Origin: Pseudozyma flocculosa PF-1
Taxonomy: Eukaryota > Basidiomycota > Ustilaginomycetes > Ustilaginales > Ustilaginaceae
Direction: 5' to 3'
DNA: 64,000 nucleotides
Assembly: GCF_000417875.1 (NCBI RefSeq)
Contig: NW_006920879.1
Coordinates: forward strand, 374,130-438,129
The notes below the pieces were generated by a model. The model ran no database searches. It was not told where the DNA came from and saw only the letters and a list, made by a program, of their open reading frames with translations. The translations under genes were made by a program, and so were the position numbers. Below, piece by piece: positions 23,422-35,533 of the stretch. Each line of letters begins with the position of its first letter. The first letter of the stretch is position 1.

Positions 23422-25769
23422 GCGACAGCGAGACGAAGGCAGGCCAGTAGAGGTTGGGAGAGGATCGCAGTGGGGCGGCGGATCACTGGTGCAAGCGGAG
23501 ACTTGGCTAGGCTGAGCTGAGGGCAGTGACCGGGATGTTGATGCGTTGCTTGGCTGGCGACGACGGGATCGATTGATGTAAGAAGGCGAGAAAGAAGCGA
23601 GAGAGACGGAGAGATGGATATGGAGAGACAGAGATGGAGAGAGATGAGACGGAGTCAGCCCCGGTCGCTCTTGCGAAGAAACGAGAAACCGACCTCTGCC
23701 AAAGGGCCAGCCAGCCAGGCCAAAGTGGAGGCAAAGGCAGGAAGCGTGTGGCCCTTGCGCGCTCGACGATCGGCGGCCACGCCTGCCAAGCCGGCCATGC
23801 GCCCACCTAGCTCGTCGGCCGGCTGCCGAGATCCTTTTCCCAGCCACGGCCACGCCGGCTCGACGAGGGGTGAGGCAGGCAGGCCTTGGCCAGACCTGGC
23901 CGGCGCTTCGGGCAGATGCCCGATTCTGATCGTGACCCTCTCCTCGACTGCTCGCGGCTGCTCCGACCATGGCGGGCGGGCAGGCCGATCCACGCACGTC
24001 TCCGTCCGCCTGCCGTGGCTTGCCACGAGCTCGGAGACAGACACACACACAGAGAGAGAGAGAGACAGAGGGGAAGAGAGACAGACAGAGAGAGAGAGCG
24101 CGAGCGAGAGGCAAGGAGAGAGAAGAAAAAAGGATTCTCTCCCTCGGACGCGTCCCGTACGTGGATTTGCTTCGCTCCGAGCGCAAGGATCGGCAAGGCA
24201 GGCTGGCAAACTGTACTGTACCTCGATACGTCGAGCGGGACGGAGCGTAGCGTGCTGGTCAGGCCGTCGCTCCCGCTCCCAGCCGCTCGCAACTTTGGTC
24301 GTCAAAGAGGCGGCGAGGTCGGCGCCCGTCGAGGGTGCGGGATGGCGTATGCCTCATCAGCTCCAAGGTCTCCCTGGCCGCTCTGGGACCAGTCTTCGAG
24401 CAAGAGCCACGAGCCCCCAAGTCGGAAGAGCGAGAGCGACAAGGGGCAGGCAGAACTGCTGTGCGGGAGGGCGAGCGCAGCAGATAGTTTTCCAAGGTGC
24501 GGGGTCGTCGCCACGCTCTCGAGATGCGTGCCGGCCTGGCCTTGCGAGAAGCCTCTGCGGGTGCGGGCGCCGGGCTTGTCGCCGCTCTCCGTTCTCTCTC
24601 TTCTAGATACAGAACCTGTAACGGAGGCCAGCCTACCTTGCTTGCTTCTGCAGCCTGCACTTTCTGCGACGGGCGGGCGGCCGTCGAGCGTCGAAAAAGA
24701 GGGGCGGGCTGCGCTGGGTGGGCAGGCAAGCGCGTCGCTCGCCCTGAGGTCTCTGTTGGCCAAGCACAGCTGCACCCGGCTGGCCAGGCCATGGCTGCGT
24801 GCGTGTGTGACACCCAACTACACTCTCACGACTGCACTTTGCCTGCTCCGGCTCACCCCACCCACCACGCACCTCGCTGCTCCCCTCAACCACCATCTCT
24901 CTCTGAGCCCCGCACCTCTCCGCCGCCTCTCGAGCTCAGCCTCGTCCTTCAACCAACAGGCAGCCTTCTGTCGAGGTCTGAGCCGCCCCGCTACCCAAAG
25001 GACCGTCAGTCGACCGGCCATCGTCCTGGAACGTTTGCTTGCCCACCTCCCCACAGCCGTCGCACATTGGTCGCCGCCGCCGCCGCCGCCCCCGCCACGG
25101 TCCACATTCGGCCGCCATCTTCCCTCAAGCCGCATCCTGCATCGTCTGCGGGCATCTGAGCATCGCACTCGCCGCCCTTTGCAGCACCGCACGCCACATC
25201 TCTCCGCCTGCTCGCAAGCTTGCCGGCGCCTCCGCAACGGATCGCTACCACCACTCGTTTCTTCGCTCCTTCGCATACGCGACGTCTCCTCGCTCGACTG
25301 TTGCGAGCCAGTCGCCACTTGGCCTACATCGCCCAGGCCCACCGCGCAAGCCCGGCCCTCTCCGGCTGAGCAGAAGGTGCTCGCACAAGACCGATAGCTG
25401 CTCGACTTGGGCACTGCGTAGCCTCGACCTTCGCCCATCGGCTGCCACCGTCCCGGGAGCACCACGCATAGGGGCCCCGTCTTAATCTGCGGCACCACAG
25501 GCTGGGCAGCTCGACCCGTTGCAACCAAGCCACTCAAGGCCGTGTCCGTCCTGCTCCATCGTTCCCCTGATGCTCATCTGCGTGTTCGCATGAGATTGCT
25601 GCCTCAGTTGGCAACTCTCGTCCGTCTTCGTCCTCAATCAACCTCACTCCGCACCGCAGGGCAGAGGGGCAACCCTACGACCAGCCTCGCGGCGGCGGCC
25701 GCCCTCGACGAAAGGCCTTTTCGTCCGCCCTTCTGCCTGCCTCGGCCCCTGCTCTGAACTGCCTCTAGG
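23422..25769. promoter_or_regulatory. Divergent region between MET22 and BCK1 genes
   Basis: This 2.3-kb region separates divergent start codons. It contains a CCAGCCAGGCC stretch (23704-23722), a second TGGCC-rich stretch (23875-23910), a long purine (GA/CA) microsatellite and pyrimidine-rich sequence toward the BCK1 side. Long open frames crossing it arise from these simple sequences. I see no separate gene. Confidence 0.6.
24034..24122. repeat. GA/CA-rich microsatellite
   Basis: A compound run of ACAC and GAGA units with interruptions continues into GAGAGCGCGAGCGAGAG. It produces Ser/Leu- or Arg/Glu-rich shadow frames on both strands. Confidence 0.88.
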
Positions 25770-28700
25770 ATGCCGTTCGAGCTGGTCGCCGCCACCGGTC
25801 CGCCGGACACCTCCTCGATGCTCGCAGAGGAGCGCCGCCGGCAGCCCCATTCCAGCACCGACATCTATACCAATGGTGCTGCCTCTGGTGATGCCGGGCT
25901 CGCATCCTACTTCGACCCGATCAACATGGGGAGCGCCTTTCATCCAGCATCGCCGCCTGCTGCGCTGGCTTCGAACCAGCAGCCAGCCAGCCCCTCGTCG
26001 CCGTCCATAGGTGGCGCCCGCACCACCGGCCAGGCGGCACTCTCGCCCACCCGCAGCCCTCTTGGCATCGCCACTACGTTTGCGCGTCCTTTGTCTGGAT
26101 CGTCTGCGGCTCCGGACCAGCCGCCTTCGCCGTCCTACTTTGCCAGCGTCGCCGCCTCGTTCTCCTCTGCGTCGTCGTCGTCCCCAGCATCGGGCCGACA
26201 GCCGACCATTACGTTCACGGGCGCTCCTGCCGAGAGCACCATCGTCGCGCCCACGAGCCCGATGCGGCCCGGCGGTTCACAGCAGGACCTCCAGAGTCTG
26301 ATGTCCGCGCAGTCGGTGGTCGGCCACGCAGGCCACGGCGCACCCGCAGTCACAGCGCTGCCCTCGCCTCCGCTCTTGGCCCACTCCCCCGGGGATGGAA
26401 GCTTTATGGGCCATTCGCAGGCTCCCGTCTCTCCCGGAGGCTCGATCCGGTCAAGAGGGCCATCTTCGCAGATCGGGTTCTTCGCCTCGCTCCGGCCGTC
26501 TTCGCCCAAGGTCGGCTCACAGCTGCGCGAGGACGGCGCTTCCGAGCGGAAGCGCGACAAGGCCGACCGGGAGCGGGAGCGATCGTCCCTTGGCACCAGC
26601 AGCGGCCTCGAGGTGGAGCCCAGGGCGAGGCGCCCAAGCAGCGTCTTTGAGCAGGTCGGCATCGTCTGGGAGCGGTTCGGACGCAAGGTGCATCACGTCC
26701 GCAACTCGACCTCCGAATCCGGGCCAGGGTCGCATAAGCGGGGCAACGGATCGCTTGGCGCCTCCAGCGCCGCCGCCGAGGCTAGCGAGGAGCGGCCCCC
26801 TTCCACGGGATCGAGCCTTTCGGGATCGCAAACCTCGCCCTTCCAAGGTCCCTCGCCGGTCGAGATCGACCGGCGCGGTTCGGCCTCGTCGAGCGCAGAG
26901 CAGCGCCTACCTGCCTGGTTGGAGGAGTCTCTGGTGGGAGCAGGCATAGCTTCGGCGACCTCGCCAACCTCCGCAACGTTCGCGCGCCGCGATATCGAAT
27001 CCCGATCGCCAGCGCCTAGCGTCGCTGCTTTGAACGCAGCAGCCAGCCATGGCGTGGACGCACCAGGGGGAAGCTTGGGGGTGCAGACGGCGAACACGGC
27101 TGCCCGCAGCGCCCATTCCAGCCCGGCTTCGCCTTCCCGCGAGCCGACAGAGTACGTCGACCACGTCGGCACCGACAGTCCGGCTTCCCGCGGTGGCATC
27201 ATGCGGCAGCTGTCGGCCGGTTCGAATTCGTTCGACGATGGCCTTCTGCCCGGTCCGTCTCATATCCGGCGTCATAGCCTCCTCGACCGGTAAGCCGTCC
27301 TCAGTGTTCAACCTTGCCATGCCGTGCACCGACTGAACAAAGTAAAGTTAGCTGACAGCTCCCTTGTTCGCGCCATGCGCTCCACTCTCTGGTTTCCCTC
27401 GTCTCTCTGCAGCGTCCTCATCCAGGTCACCGAGGACAACGAGCGCTTCTCGGTGGTCGACGTCTCTGGCGTCGATTCAGCCGATGCGATCAAGGAACGG
27501 ATGTTTGCCAAGCTTCGTGAGTCCATCGTCGCCACTATTTTGTTTCTGCCGGCGATGCGCCAGCTGTCATGCACTGCGCTGACGACACCGGCCGACCCGC
27601 GCGGCCCGATATCGATCGATTGCTTGAGCAGATCTCTTCGATGAGGACTTTTCAAACTTCCAGCTCTTCCGTACCGAGATCGGTCAGGCGAGTGCGACAG
27701 GGCCCGTGGTCAACGACGATGCTCTCCTCGCCCTTTGCCTGCAAATGGGCGACGATCGTGGCACGCTCAAGTTTCTCGTCCACCAGGCCGGCCCGCCCAC
27801 CAAGCCTGCTAGTCGGGCGCTGCCGCCTCTGACGACATCCTCGCCTCGGAGGGCGCTCAAGGACCTCGTGGGGCCATTACCAGATTCTGCGGCTGATCAT
27901 CGCCGGGCTGAGAGCCAGTCGTCAAAATCGTCGATCAGCGACGCTCTCGTGTACTCCGAGATCATGACACACGACGACGGCGGCGGCGGCGACGGTGCCA
28001 CCGAGCCTGCACATCGGCGTACGGGCAGCGGTCTGCAAAGGTCCAAGGCGCAGTCTCGGCGGGCCCTTCCCGACGCACCCGCCACTGGAGACGAGTTGCG
28101 CTCCCCGGTGCAGGGTGCTAGGGGATCGCTAGGGGGCTATGATCGTCGTTCGACAGCCTCCTCGACCGACGGCTCCGAGCGCAACCGAGGAGGCGAGCCG
28201 CCTCACTCGAGGCGGGCAGAGGCATCCGAAGTCGACGCTGCGCAGCGATCGTTCAGCCCACCCCTGCCTTCGCCACATGCTCGGAACGCACCGCAGCAGA
28301 CTTCGACGCCGTTTGGGTCGGCTCTCCGTGACGGCGACCGCGATTGGCCCTCTGCGGCTTCCAACTTTAGGCCACCGGAAGCGGGATTTGCCGCTCACAT
28401 CCAACCGCAGTACCAGAGCTCGCCCCAGACGCAGCAACGTTCGCCTTCGCACGCTGCCGAGGCGGCATACCGAGCCGGCGATAGGGGAGGAGCGCCCCTG
28501 CCTCGTTCCCTGCAAGCTGCTGCACGACCGGCTCCGAGCTCGCATGGTCAGATGCCTTCTGAGCATGGTCAAAACGGCCATGCTCGCCTCCGTTCCGAGG
28601 GAGAAGAGGGGCAGGCGACGGCCAAGGCCGCCTCCCAGCTGACCATCCACAGCGCCAAGAGCATGGATGACCTACGGAAGCGCCCGGCGCCACCACCTCC

Positions 28701-31700
28701 ACCGATGCCGCCGAGGGTGGACATGGCTATGATCGGCTCGTTTGAGCGCGACGGCCGCTATCCGAACCCAGCCATCGTGCGGCCGTCGACGGCGACACCA
28801 TCGCAGAAGGAGCCGACGCAGGTGCAGCGGCAGCTGAGCTCCGATGCGCACCTCGGCTTGAGACTGAACTCGCCGGGCATGGCGCCGGACCCTCGAGCCT
28901 TGCAACGCAATCGCAGTGCCCAGGCTGCGCTTGCTATATCTGCAAGTCAGCCCAATGCCGCGAGCAGCGTGTCTGGGGCCGCCATGAGGATCCCCTCGGC
29001 CCCGGCGCCGATGCGATCACCGGCCATGTCCGGTCGCGACGGTGTGCCGATGGCGCAGGACTCAAGGCACGGCAATCGACCCGTAGTCCTGGATGACGCG
29101 CGCTTCGGCGGCCATCGCGTACCCCAGCAGCCGCCCAACTACCCGGCCCAGTTCAGTCGGATGGGTCCTGCCCAGCTCAACACGAGTGCGCCCGCCCCAG
29201 GGTTCGGCTACCCCGCGCAGCAGCCGATGCAACAGCACTTCGCGGGCGGCCCCCAGCTTGCGTACGAGCCGCATCGCGGGCAACAGATGCATCCGCCGCA
29301 TCCCGGCGAATTCGGCGCGCGCCGTCCGTTCCAGCCGTACGGTCATCAGGATCCGCGCATGCTTGGCATGGGACAGGGATCCTATTCGCCTCGTCCGCAC
29401 ACCTTCCACGACGCCTCGTTCTCGCCGCATCAACGCCCCGTCATGGCGACCTCGCCACCTTACCGCAGCCGCGAGGATCCCTTCACAAGCCTCTACTTTC
29501 CGGCTTCGAGCTCCAGGCAGGTCTCCGAGTTCCAAATGACGGCTGGACGCCTCGAGCCCGGCATGACTGTCCAGGAAACCATGCAGCATCGTCCCCACCA
29601 TGCCGGCCATACCGCGCCACAGCCTTCTCACGGCCCGCGCGAAATGCGCAGGCCAGCCACGGCTGCCGACATGCCTGCCCATTCGCAGCTCAGGCGTCCG
29701 CCCGCCGCCACGATGTCTCCCCGACGTGAGCAGCAGGCCGTGCTTCCACCGGCGGTCGACTGGAGGCCGAACCCGCCTGCGTACCAACAGCATCAGCACC
29801 ATCTCCAGCATCAGCACCAGCACCAGCATCAGCTCCAGCACCAGCACCAACACCAACACCAGCATCAGCACCAGCACCAGCACCAGCACCCTCAGCCGCA
29901 ACAGCAGCAGCAGCAGCAGAAACATCACCATCAGCAGCAGCAAGGGTCGATTCAGCCATCTAATGGCCCGTCGAGCCACGTCTCGCAGCACAGGCTTCCA
30001 ACCCGCGCTGTCCAGCACCCCGAGAACGGTGGCTACCCAAGTGCGGTCCCTCGCGAGGGCAACGTGATTCGTGCGAATGCGTCTGAGCGGTCGTCTGGCT
30101 CGTCTTTCGCCTCAAGCAACTCGCACAGGATGGCTTTCGGCGAAGATGACCGGCCCGGGCGTCGCTCGATTGAGGATTCCTTCAGCGCCCCGACATCGGC
30201 GCGGAACTCGCAGAGCAGCACGACCAATATCGACCTGCACAAAGACGGTGCTGTCGAGGATGACAGCCGCGGTGCCCAAGAAGGGGACCTCGAAGACGAG
30301 GACCTGATGCACGTCCGACCCCTACCAAGGCCCCCGCAGCCTTCGCAAGCGGGGCAGGTGGCTAAGTCGACAGGATCGGGGAACGGCCGTGGTCCCGCCG
30401 AGGACGCTGCCAGCGGTGCAGAAGGCCAGCGGGATGGTGAGGGGACGCCCAAGCCTGTCGATGGCGAGGGCACGCTCAAGGCGAGCAATGTAGCGAACCT
30501 GTGGAGCTCTCTCGGCGCCCGCGCACTGGGCGAGCCCTCGGACACGCTGGCCAGCAACAGCGATAGCGGCACATTGCGGGCCGACCAGTCACGCCATGCG
30601 GATATCGGCGAGGCTCCATCGGCCGGTTCGAGCGCCACGGTCACGGCAGACGATGCCCAGGCCGCGCAAGCAAATACCAAGGCTGATGGCAGCATCCCGA
30701 GCATCGAAGCGGCAATGGACCCCGGCGATGCCGGCACCTTTGCCTCCTTTGCGTCGTTCGACGACGACGAGAGCGAGGCGGGGACGTGGGCGCAGCCGCT
30801 GGACTCTGACCCGAGCGCTCCGCGCCTGCCTCTGCACTTCGGCGGCGCACAGTCAAGCGGCGAAGAAGTTGGCGAGCAGACTCTGCAGCCCGGGCGAGGA
30901 CTCCTCTCCGCAGCCGGAAGCTCGACGCCAGCCGAAGTCGCCGCGGCATCGCCTGCTGCTTCTAGCCCTCGCAGACCGGAGCTCCGTCTCCAGATCGAGG
31001 CGCCCACCGCAGGCAGCCCGCATCTCGCGAGCTCATCGCGCCGAGCGTCGCCGCATGTTTCCCCGCGGCCGACGTCCAGCAAGCTTTCCTCGAACAGCAA
31101 GGGCAACAGCGGTGGAGGCGTCCAACGTAGCTACTCGTTTGCCAAGCGCGACAACGACTGGGCTTTCCGACCTCCGCCCGAACAGCTCTACGAGAACCTC
31201 GACGACTTCTTTCCCAAGCACGACCTGGACAAGCCGCTGCTCGAGACGACGGGCGTGCCCGAGAGTCCGGTCGGTGCCGGCAGCCCCAATCCGGACGTGA
31301 GCCCGAATCCGGCCCAGCTGCAGCCGCCTTCCGGTGCCGCAGCGGGAGGCCAACTCGCAGGATCGCTGAGTCGGCACAAAAAATCAATCAGGATCGTGGC
31401 GCAGGACCGCAAGCGGTTCCTCGACCGCGCCGAGAAGCGCGTGTCGTTGTCTCCAGGCGCCGGCAACGCGGCCCTGGCGAGGCGTCGCAGCACCCGCCTC
31501 TGGGGCACCAAGGTGATCGAGATGACACCCGGTCAGGAAGTCGGCACCCCGGCGTCGGCCACCCCGGCCGAGTCGCCCTCTGGCGAGAGTGGTCGACGTC
31601 CCGTGTTCAAGTGGGTCAAGGGTGACTTGATCGGCAAGGGCACCTACGGCCGCGTCTACCTGGCGCTCAACGCGACGACCGGCGAGATGATCGCCGTCAA

Positions 31701-32616
31701 GCAGGTGGAGCTCCCGAGGACGGCGAGTGACCGCGAAGATAGCCGTCAGAAGGGGGTCGTCGCGGCCCTCAAGTCTGAGATCGAGACGCTCAAAGACCTC
31801 GACCACCCGCACATTGTCGCCTATCTCGGATTCGAGGAGACTGCGTCGTTCCTGAGCATCTTCCTCGAGTACGTGCCGGGTGGCTCGGTCGGCAGCTGCC
31901 TCCGCAAGCACGGCAAGTTCGAGGAGGCGACGATCAAGTCGTTCCTCCACCAGATCCTCGAGGGCCTGGCCTACCTGCACAGCAAGGGCATCCTCCACCG
32001 CGACCTCAAGGCCGACAACATCCTGGTCGACTTTGAGGGCATCTGCAAGATTTCCGACTTTGGCACCGTCCGCCGCAGCGACGACATCTATGGCAACGTC
32101 GAGGACATGTCGCTGCAGGGCAGCATCTTTTGGATGGCGCCCGAGGTCGTCAGCCTCTCCAAGAAGGGCTACTCGGCCAAGGTTGACATCTGGAGTCTGG
32201 GCTGCGTGGTGCTCGAAATGTTTGCCGGTCGGAGGCCGTGGTCGGACGACGAAGCTGTCCAGGCCATGTTCAAGGTGCGTGCAGCCAAGTCCTCCCCATC
32301 AGATCGGAGCGGCCGGAAACGACGGCGAGCGCAGGCTGACTCCCTCTTTGCTCCTCCCCCCTTTGGCGTCATCTCCTTGCCCCTCTCTTCCCTTTGATGC
32401 CTCTTGACGCTGCAGATCGGTGCCGAGCGTCGCGCCCCGCCGATTCCCGCCGACGTCACCCTGTCCAAGAAGGCCGCACACTTCCTCAAGAACTGCTTCG
32501 AGATTGACCCGGCCAAGCGTCCGACGGCTGCACGACTGCTGGACCATGTCTTCAGCGTGCCTGAAGAAGGCTGGCAGTTCCAGCAAAGCTCCCTGTGGCG
32601 ACACCTGAAAAAGTAG
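25770..32616 (+). CDS. BCK1: MAP kinase kinase kinase, Bck1/Mkh1 type
   Basis: Four exons (25770-27289, 27413-27516, 27632-32274, 32416-32616) join in frame to 2155 residues. The long N-terminal part is Ser/Pro-rich and disordered. A compact Ras-binding-like domain covers about residues 508-565, split over exons 1-3 (VLIQVTEDNERFSVVDVSG, LFDEDFSNFQLFRTEIGQ), as in Bck1 relatives. A His/Gln tract lies at about 1260-1313. The C-terminal kinase domain (about 1866-2135) is complete: glycine loop GKGTYGRVYLA, AVKQVEL lysine, catalytic HRDLKADN, DFGTVRRSDDIYGN, GSIFWMAPEVV and the short tail SSLWRHLKK. In yeasts Bck1/Mkh1 acts below protein kinase C and Rho1 in the cell-wall-integrity MAPK cascade, phosphorylating the Mkk/Pek MAPKK. 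The exact N-terminus is unproven. Confidence 0.93.
29785..29944 (+). repeat. CATCAGCACCAG-type coding repeat (His/Gln)
   Basis: Within the BCK1 coding sequence, degenerate CAY/CAR codon repeats encode about 50 residues of nearly uninterrupted His and Gln. Mixed CAT/CAC and CAG codons suggest expansion of a 6-12 nt unit followed by drift. Confidence 0.9.
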
Positions 32617-34507
32617 ACGTCGCGACAAAGCCGACGCCCGCACCCTTTCCTCGCGGCAGTTTCCTGTCCTTTCTCTCTCTTCCCCTCTGTCTCTCCCTTT
32701 TCTCTCTCTCTCTCTCTCTCGACCGGTTCCCCTTTGTCGCTCCTTATTCCTCTACATCACAGCAAGCATGGGACCCTGCAGAAACCACCATACCTCTCCT
32801 TTGTTGCCTCGTCTCTGCATACAATACAGGTACACGCGCAACAGCAGCTGCCATTCTCCAGTCTGATGTGGCGCGGCTGGAGATCTCCCAGTCGCAGCGC
32901 TCGTTTTCCGACCGACGACGGCGGCGTCGTACTGCTCGCGGCTGCTCCCGCTCGGACCGCCGGCGAATCGCGCACACAGATCGCGCCAAAGAGTGGTCGC
33001 CTATACACGGACAAAAGGCTGCCGAGCTGGGGTGAGGTGGCGGGTGCGCATCGACGTTCGTCGGAAGGAGCCATCAGGTAGAGACGGCCGCTCTGCTGCC
33101 ACGTGCGGTGGGCCGATCGCGCACCTCCGGCCGCCCCACCAGCGAAACCGTACCATCTCTCGAGCTAGATGCGGTGTCACTTCCAACGTTACCCTTGCCT
33201 CTGTCCCTCTCTCGAAGGTCTCTTCGGATTCGGTACATAAGCTAGGTTTCTGTGCTTCCCGGCGGAACAGGCGGTGCCGGGTGCGTGGATGGATACAGCT
33301 GGCCTGGCGCCTGTCCTGGCGGCGGCAAAGGTGCGGAGTTTGGGTTGGGGTGCCACGCATTCAAGGTTGGGTTACCTGATGGTGCTTCGGTCTCCGGCGA
33401 GCGGGGGGGGGGGGGGCAGGCAACGTCTTAGCTGTCCTAGCCTGGCTGGCTGCCTGCCTGTCTGCCGCCTGCCTGTCGCTCTGACCCAAGGCGGCGGGTG
33501 GGCACCACCAGGCAAGGCCAGGCCCGCAGGTCAGGGTACGTAGATTGATTGACCTCGGTTGTGGCTGCCCGGCCCCCTTCTTCGCATCCGAGACGCCGTC
33601 GTCGTCGGCGAGCGCCGGCAATACGCTGGATCCGTGACCTCTTTCGACTTAAGTTAGTTAGCAGTCTAGTTCTGCCCTCACCAACGACGACGAGCACGCA
33701 CTCGACATGTACTAGGTACTGCCCTCGCAGCGTAAGGTATGGATGGGTAGCGCGTGTGACCAGCATGAGGCCGAGTTGCACGGATCAGACTGCGAGCAAG
33801 GTTCAGCCACAAAACGGCAAAGGCCGTTGGCGGCGGGGCCAAGCCGGCTGAGCTGCTGGTGGTGCCTGGTACGGTGGTGGCTCTTGTCTCTATGGAGATG
33901 CATCGCTGCAGCGGGCCTTGACCGCCCCCTGCCTCTGCGTGTCCACACCTACATACATGCGATGCGCTGCTGCCTGGCTGCTCATGCCATGGTTGCAGCG
34001 CATCTCGAGGCAACAAGAGCGGCGATTGTGGTGATGTGTGTGTGTGTGTGTGTGAGAAGAACTCTGCCATGGGACCTTCTTGGCGACGACCGCTCCGAGG
34101 GCGGCGAGGTGGATCCGGTGTCGGGAAAGCCGGCTCTCGCGCCCCTGGCTCGCCGCCACCCTCTCGGATTGAGGTCAGGCAGGATTTTTGGCGTGGGACG
34201 GTGCCGTCAGGTTGGGATGCTCAGCTGCCGGAAGACACCGACGGTGGCTCTGAAAGCCCTCCGAGGTTGCGTGGAGATGTGGTTGGAGAGGCGGCGGGTT
34301 TGGCGCGGCCCAACCGAACTTTTCAGGCGGCAGGGGGGCCGACAACACGAGGAGCAAGCAGGGAGCGGAAACGCAGGCCAGCCTGTGGTCTGGGCGGGCG
34401 GGAGCAGCAGGCAGACGGCGTGCAACCGTAGCCGGGAGGAAAAAAATCAAATCCAGAGAGGCTGGCTGCACTGCGCTGCGCTGCGTTTGCCCGCGCGCCA
34501 CCCCTGC

Positions 34508-34590
34508 GGCCCAGGCTGGCCTGGCCTGGCCTGGCCTGGCCAGGCTAGGCTCTAAGCCAGCCTCTAGACCGGGGTCGTAGGCTGGCCTGG
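34508..34590. repeat. CCTGG tandem cluster
   Basis: Successive CCTGG pentamers are followed by CAGGCTAGGC and GGCTGGCCTGG, about 0.95-1.0 kb upstream of the RGS start codon. Confidence 0.8.
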
Positions 34591-35351
34591 ATCTGCTTTC
34601 GCCGCTAGGCGGGCGTGGCCCGCAGCCCGACCGAAAGCGCGTGCGAGCTTGTGCAACAGCCGCCGCTCGGCCTGGCCCTGCCTGGCTGCTCGCTGTCCGT
34701 CCCTGCTCGCCTGCCTCGTTTCAAAGCCTGCCAGGTTCCGGTAGCTAGCTTTGCTTGATCCCCTCATCCCCCCCCGTTCCGCTCGCTGTTGCCATCGAGC
34801 ACCACCTCACCATCTCCCTCATCCCCATCCTCCGTCGGTGCTTTATCATCCTTCATACCCTTCCCTCCGCTCCTGCATCGGCTCCTCTCCCGCTCTGTTC
34901 GCATCTTACGAAGCTTCGGCTCCTCCCCGAGACACCACATCACCATCGCCCCACGGCCCGACCCGATCCGATCCGACATCGCAACGCACCCTTCTGCTGG
35001 CCCCGCTGCGTTCGGCCTTGCCGGGCAGCCCGACTCTACCAGCACTGTACGAGGATCCCTCACTTTCGACGAAATCGGCTTGATCACCACGCTATCAGCT
35101 CTGCCTCTCGCCCAATAAGCCCATCGCAAGCCTTAGGGCCGAGAGCATAGAAGTCGTCGCTCGCCGACCTCGGGACTCGTCCATCTTTTGATCCGCTCGC
35201 GCTCCCTGCGAAAGCTCGCCGGTCGCGCTTATCGACTCTGTAGCTGTAGAGACGAGGATCGTACAGCCACAACCCCTGTCGGTTCAGGGGCATCTGATCT
35301 CGGCCGCCAGCCTGGTGTTGCTCGCGCATCGCCTACTACCGCCTTGCTTCC

Positions 35352-35358
35352 TATATAA
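35352..35358 (+). promoter_or_regulatory. TATA-like element upstream of RGS gene
   Basis: TATATAA lies 176 bases before the RGS gene ATG in otherwise C/T-rich sequence. It is the best TATA match among the promoters in this window. Function is inferred from position and sequence only. Confidence 0.45.
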
Positions 35359-35533
35359 GACCGCACGTAAGTCGAGCTCCCAATCTTCGCACATCGCCCC
35401 CCTTTCCCCCGCATCTGCTACCACTCTAGCACGCCGAGGCTGACGGACGCCGACCGTCATCCTACTCCCCGGTGCATCTCATGTGATCTTGCCTTCGCGC
35501 AGATCTCAATCGGCTGCAGCGCAATACCCCACC

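Larger units (their letters stand above)
32617..35533. other. Intergenic region between BCK1 and RGS genes
   Basis: This 2.9-kb region has no recognisable gene. It begins with pyrimidine-rich BCK1 3' sequence including (TC)10 (32701-32720). It then carries a 14-base G run (33403-33416), a TGCCTGCC/CCTGG stretch (33429-33533), a (TG)10 run (34035-34054), a TGGCC cluster and finally a pyrimidine-rich RGS promoter segment with a TATA-like element. Short ORFs on both strands lack conserved features. Confidence 0.6.

Noticed and set aside
23422..24186. In-frame upstream extension of the MET22 gene
   Set aside because: It reads through GA/CA microsatellite sequence, giving Ser/Leu runs, and has no conserved sequence.
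33403..33416. Run of 14 G residues
   Set aside because: It is a simple homopolymer in intergenic sequence and may be an assembly-length artefact. No wider G-quadruplex-like array surrounds it.
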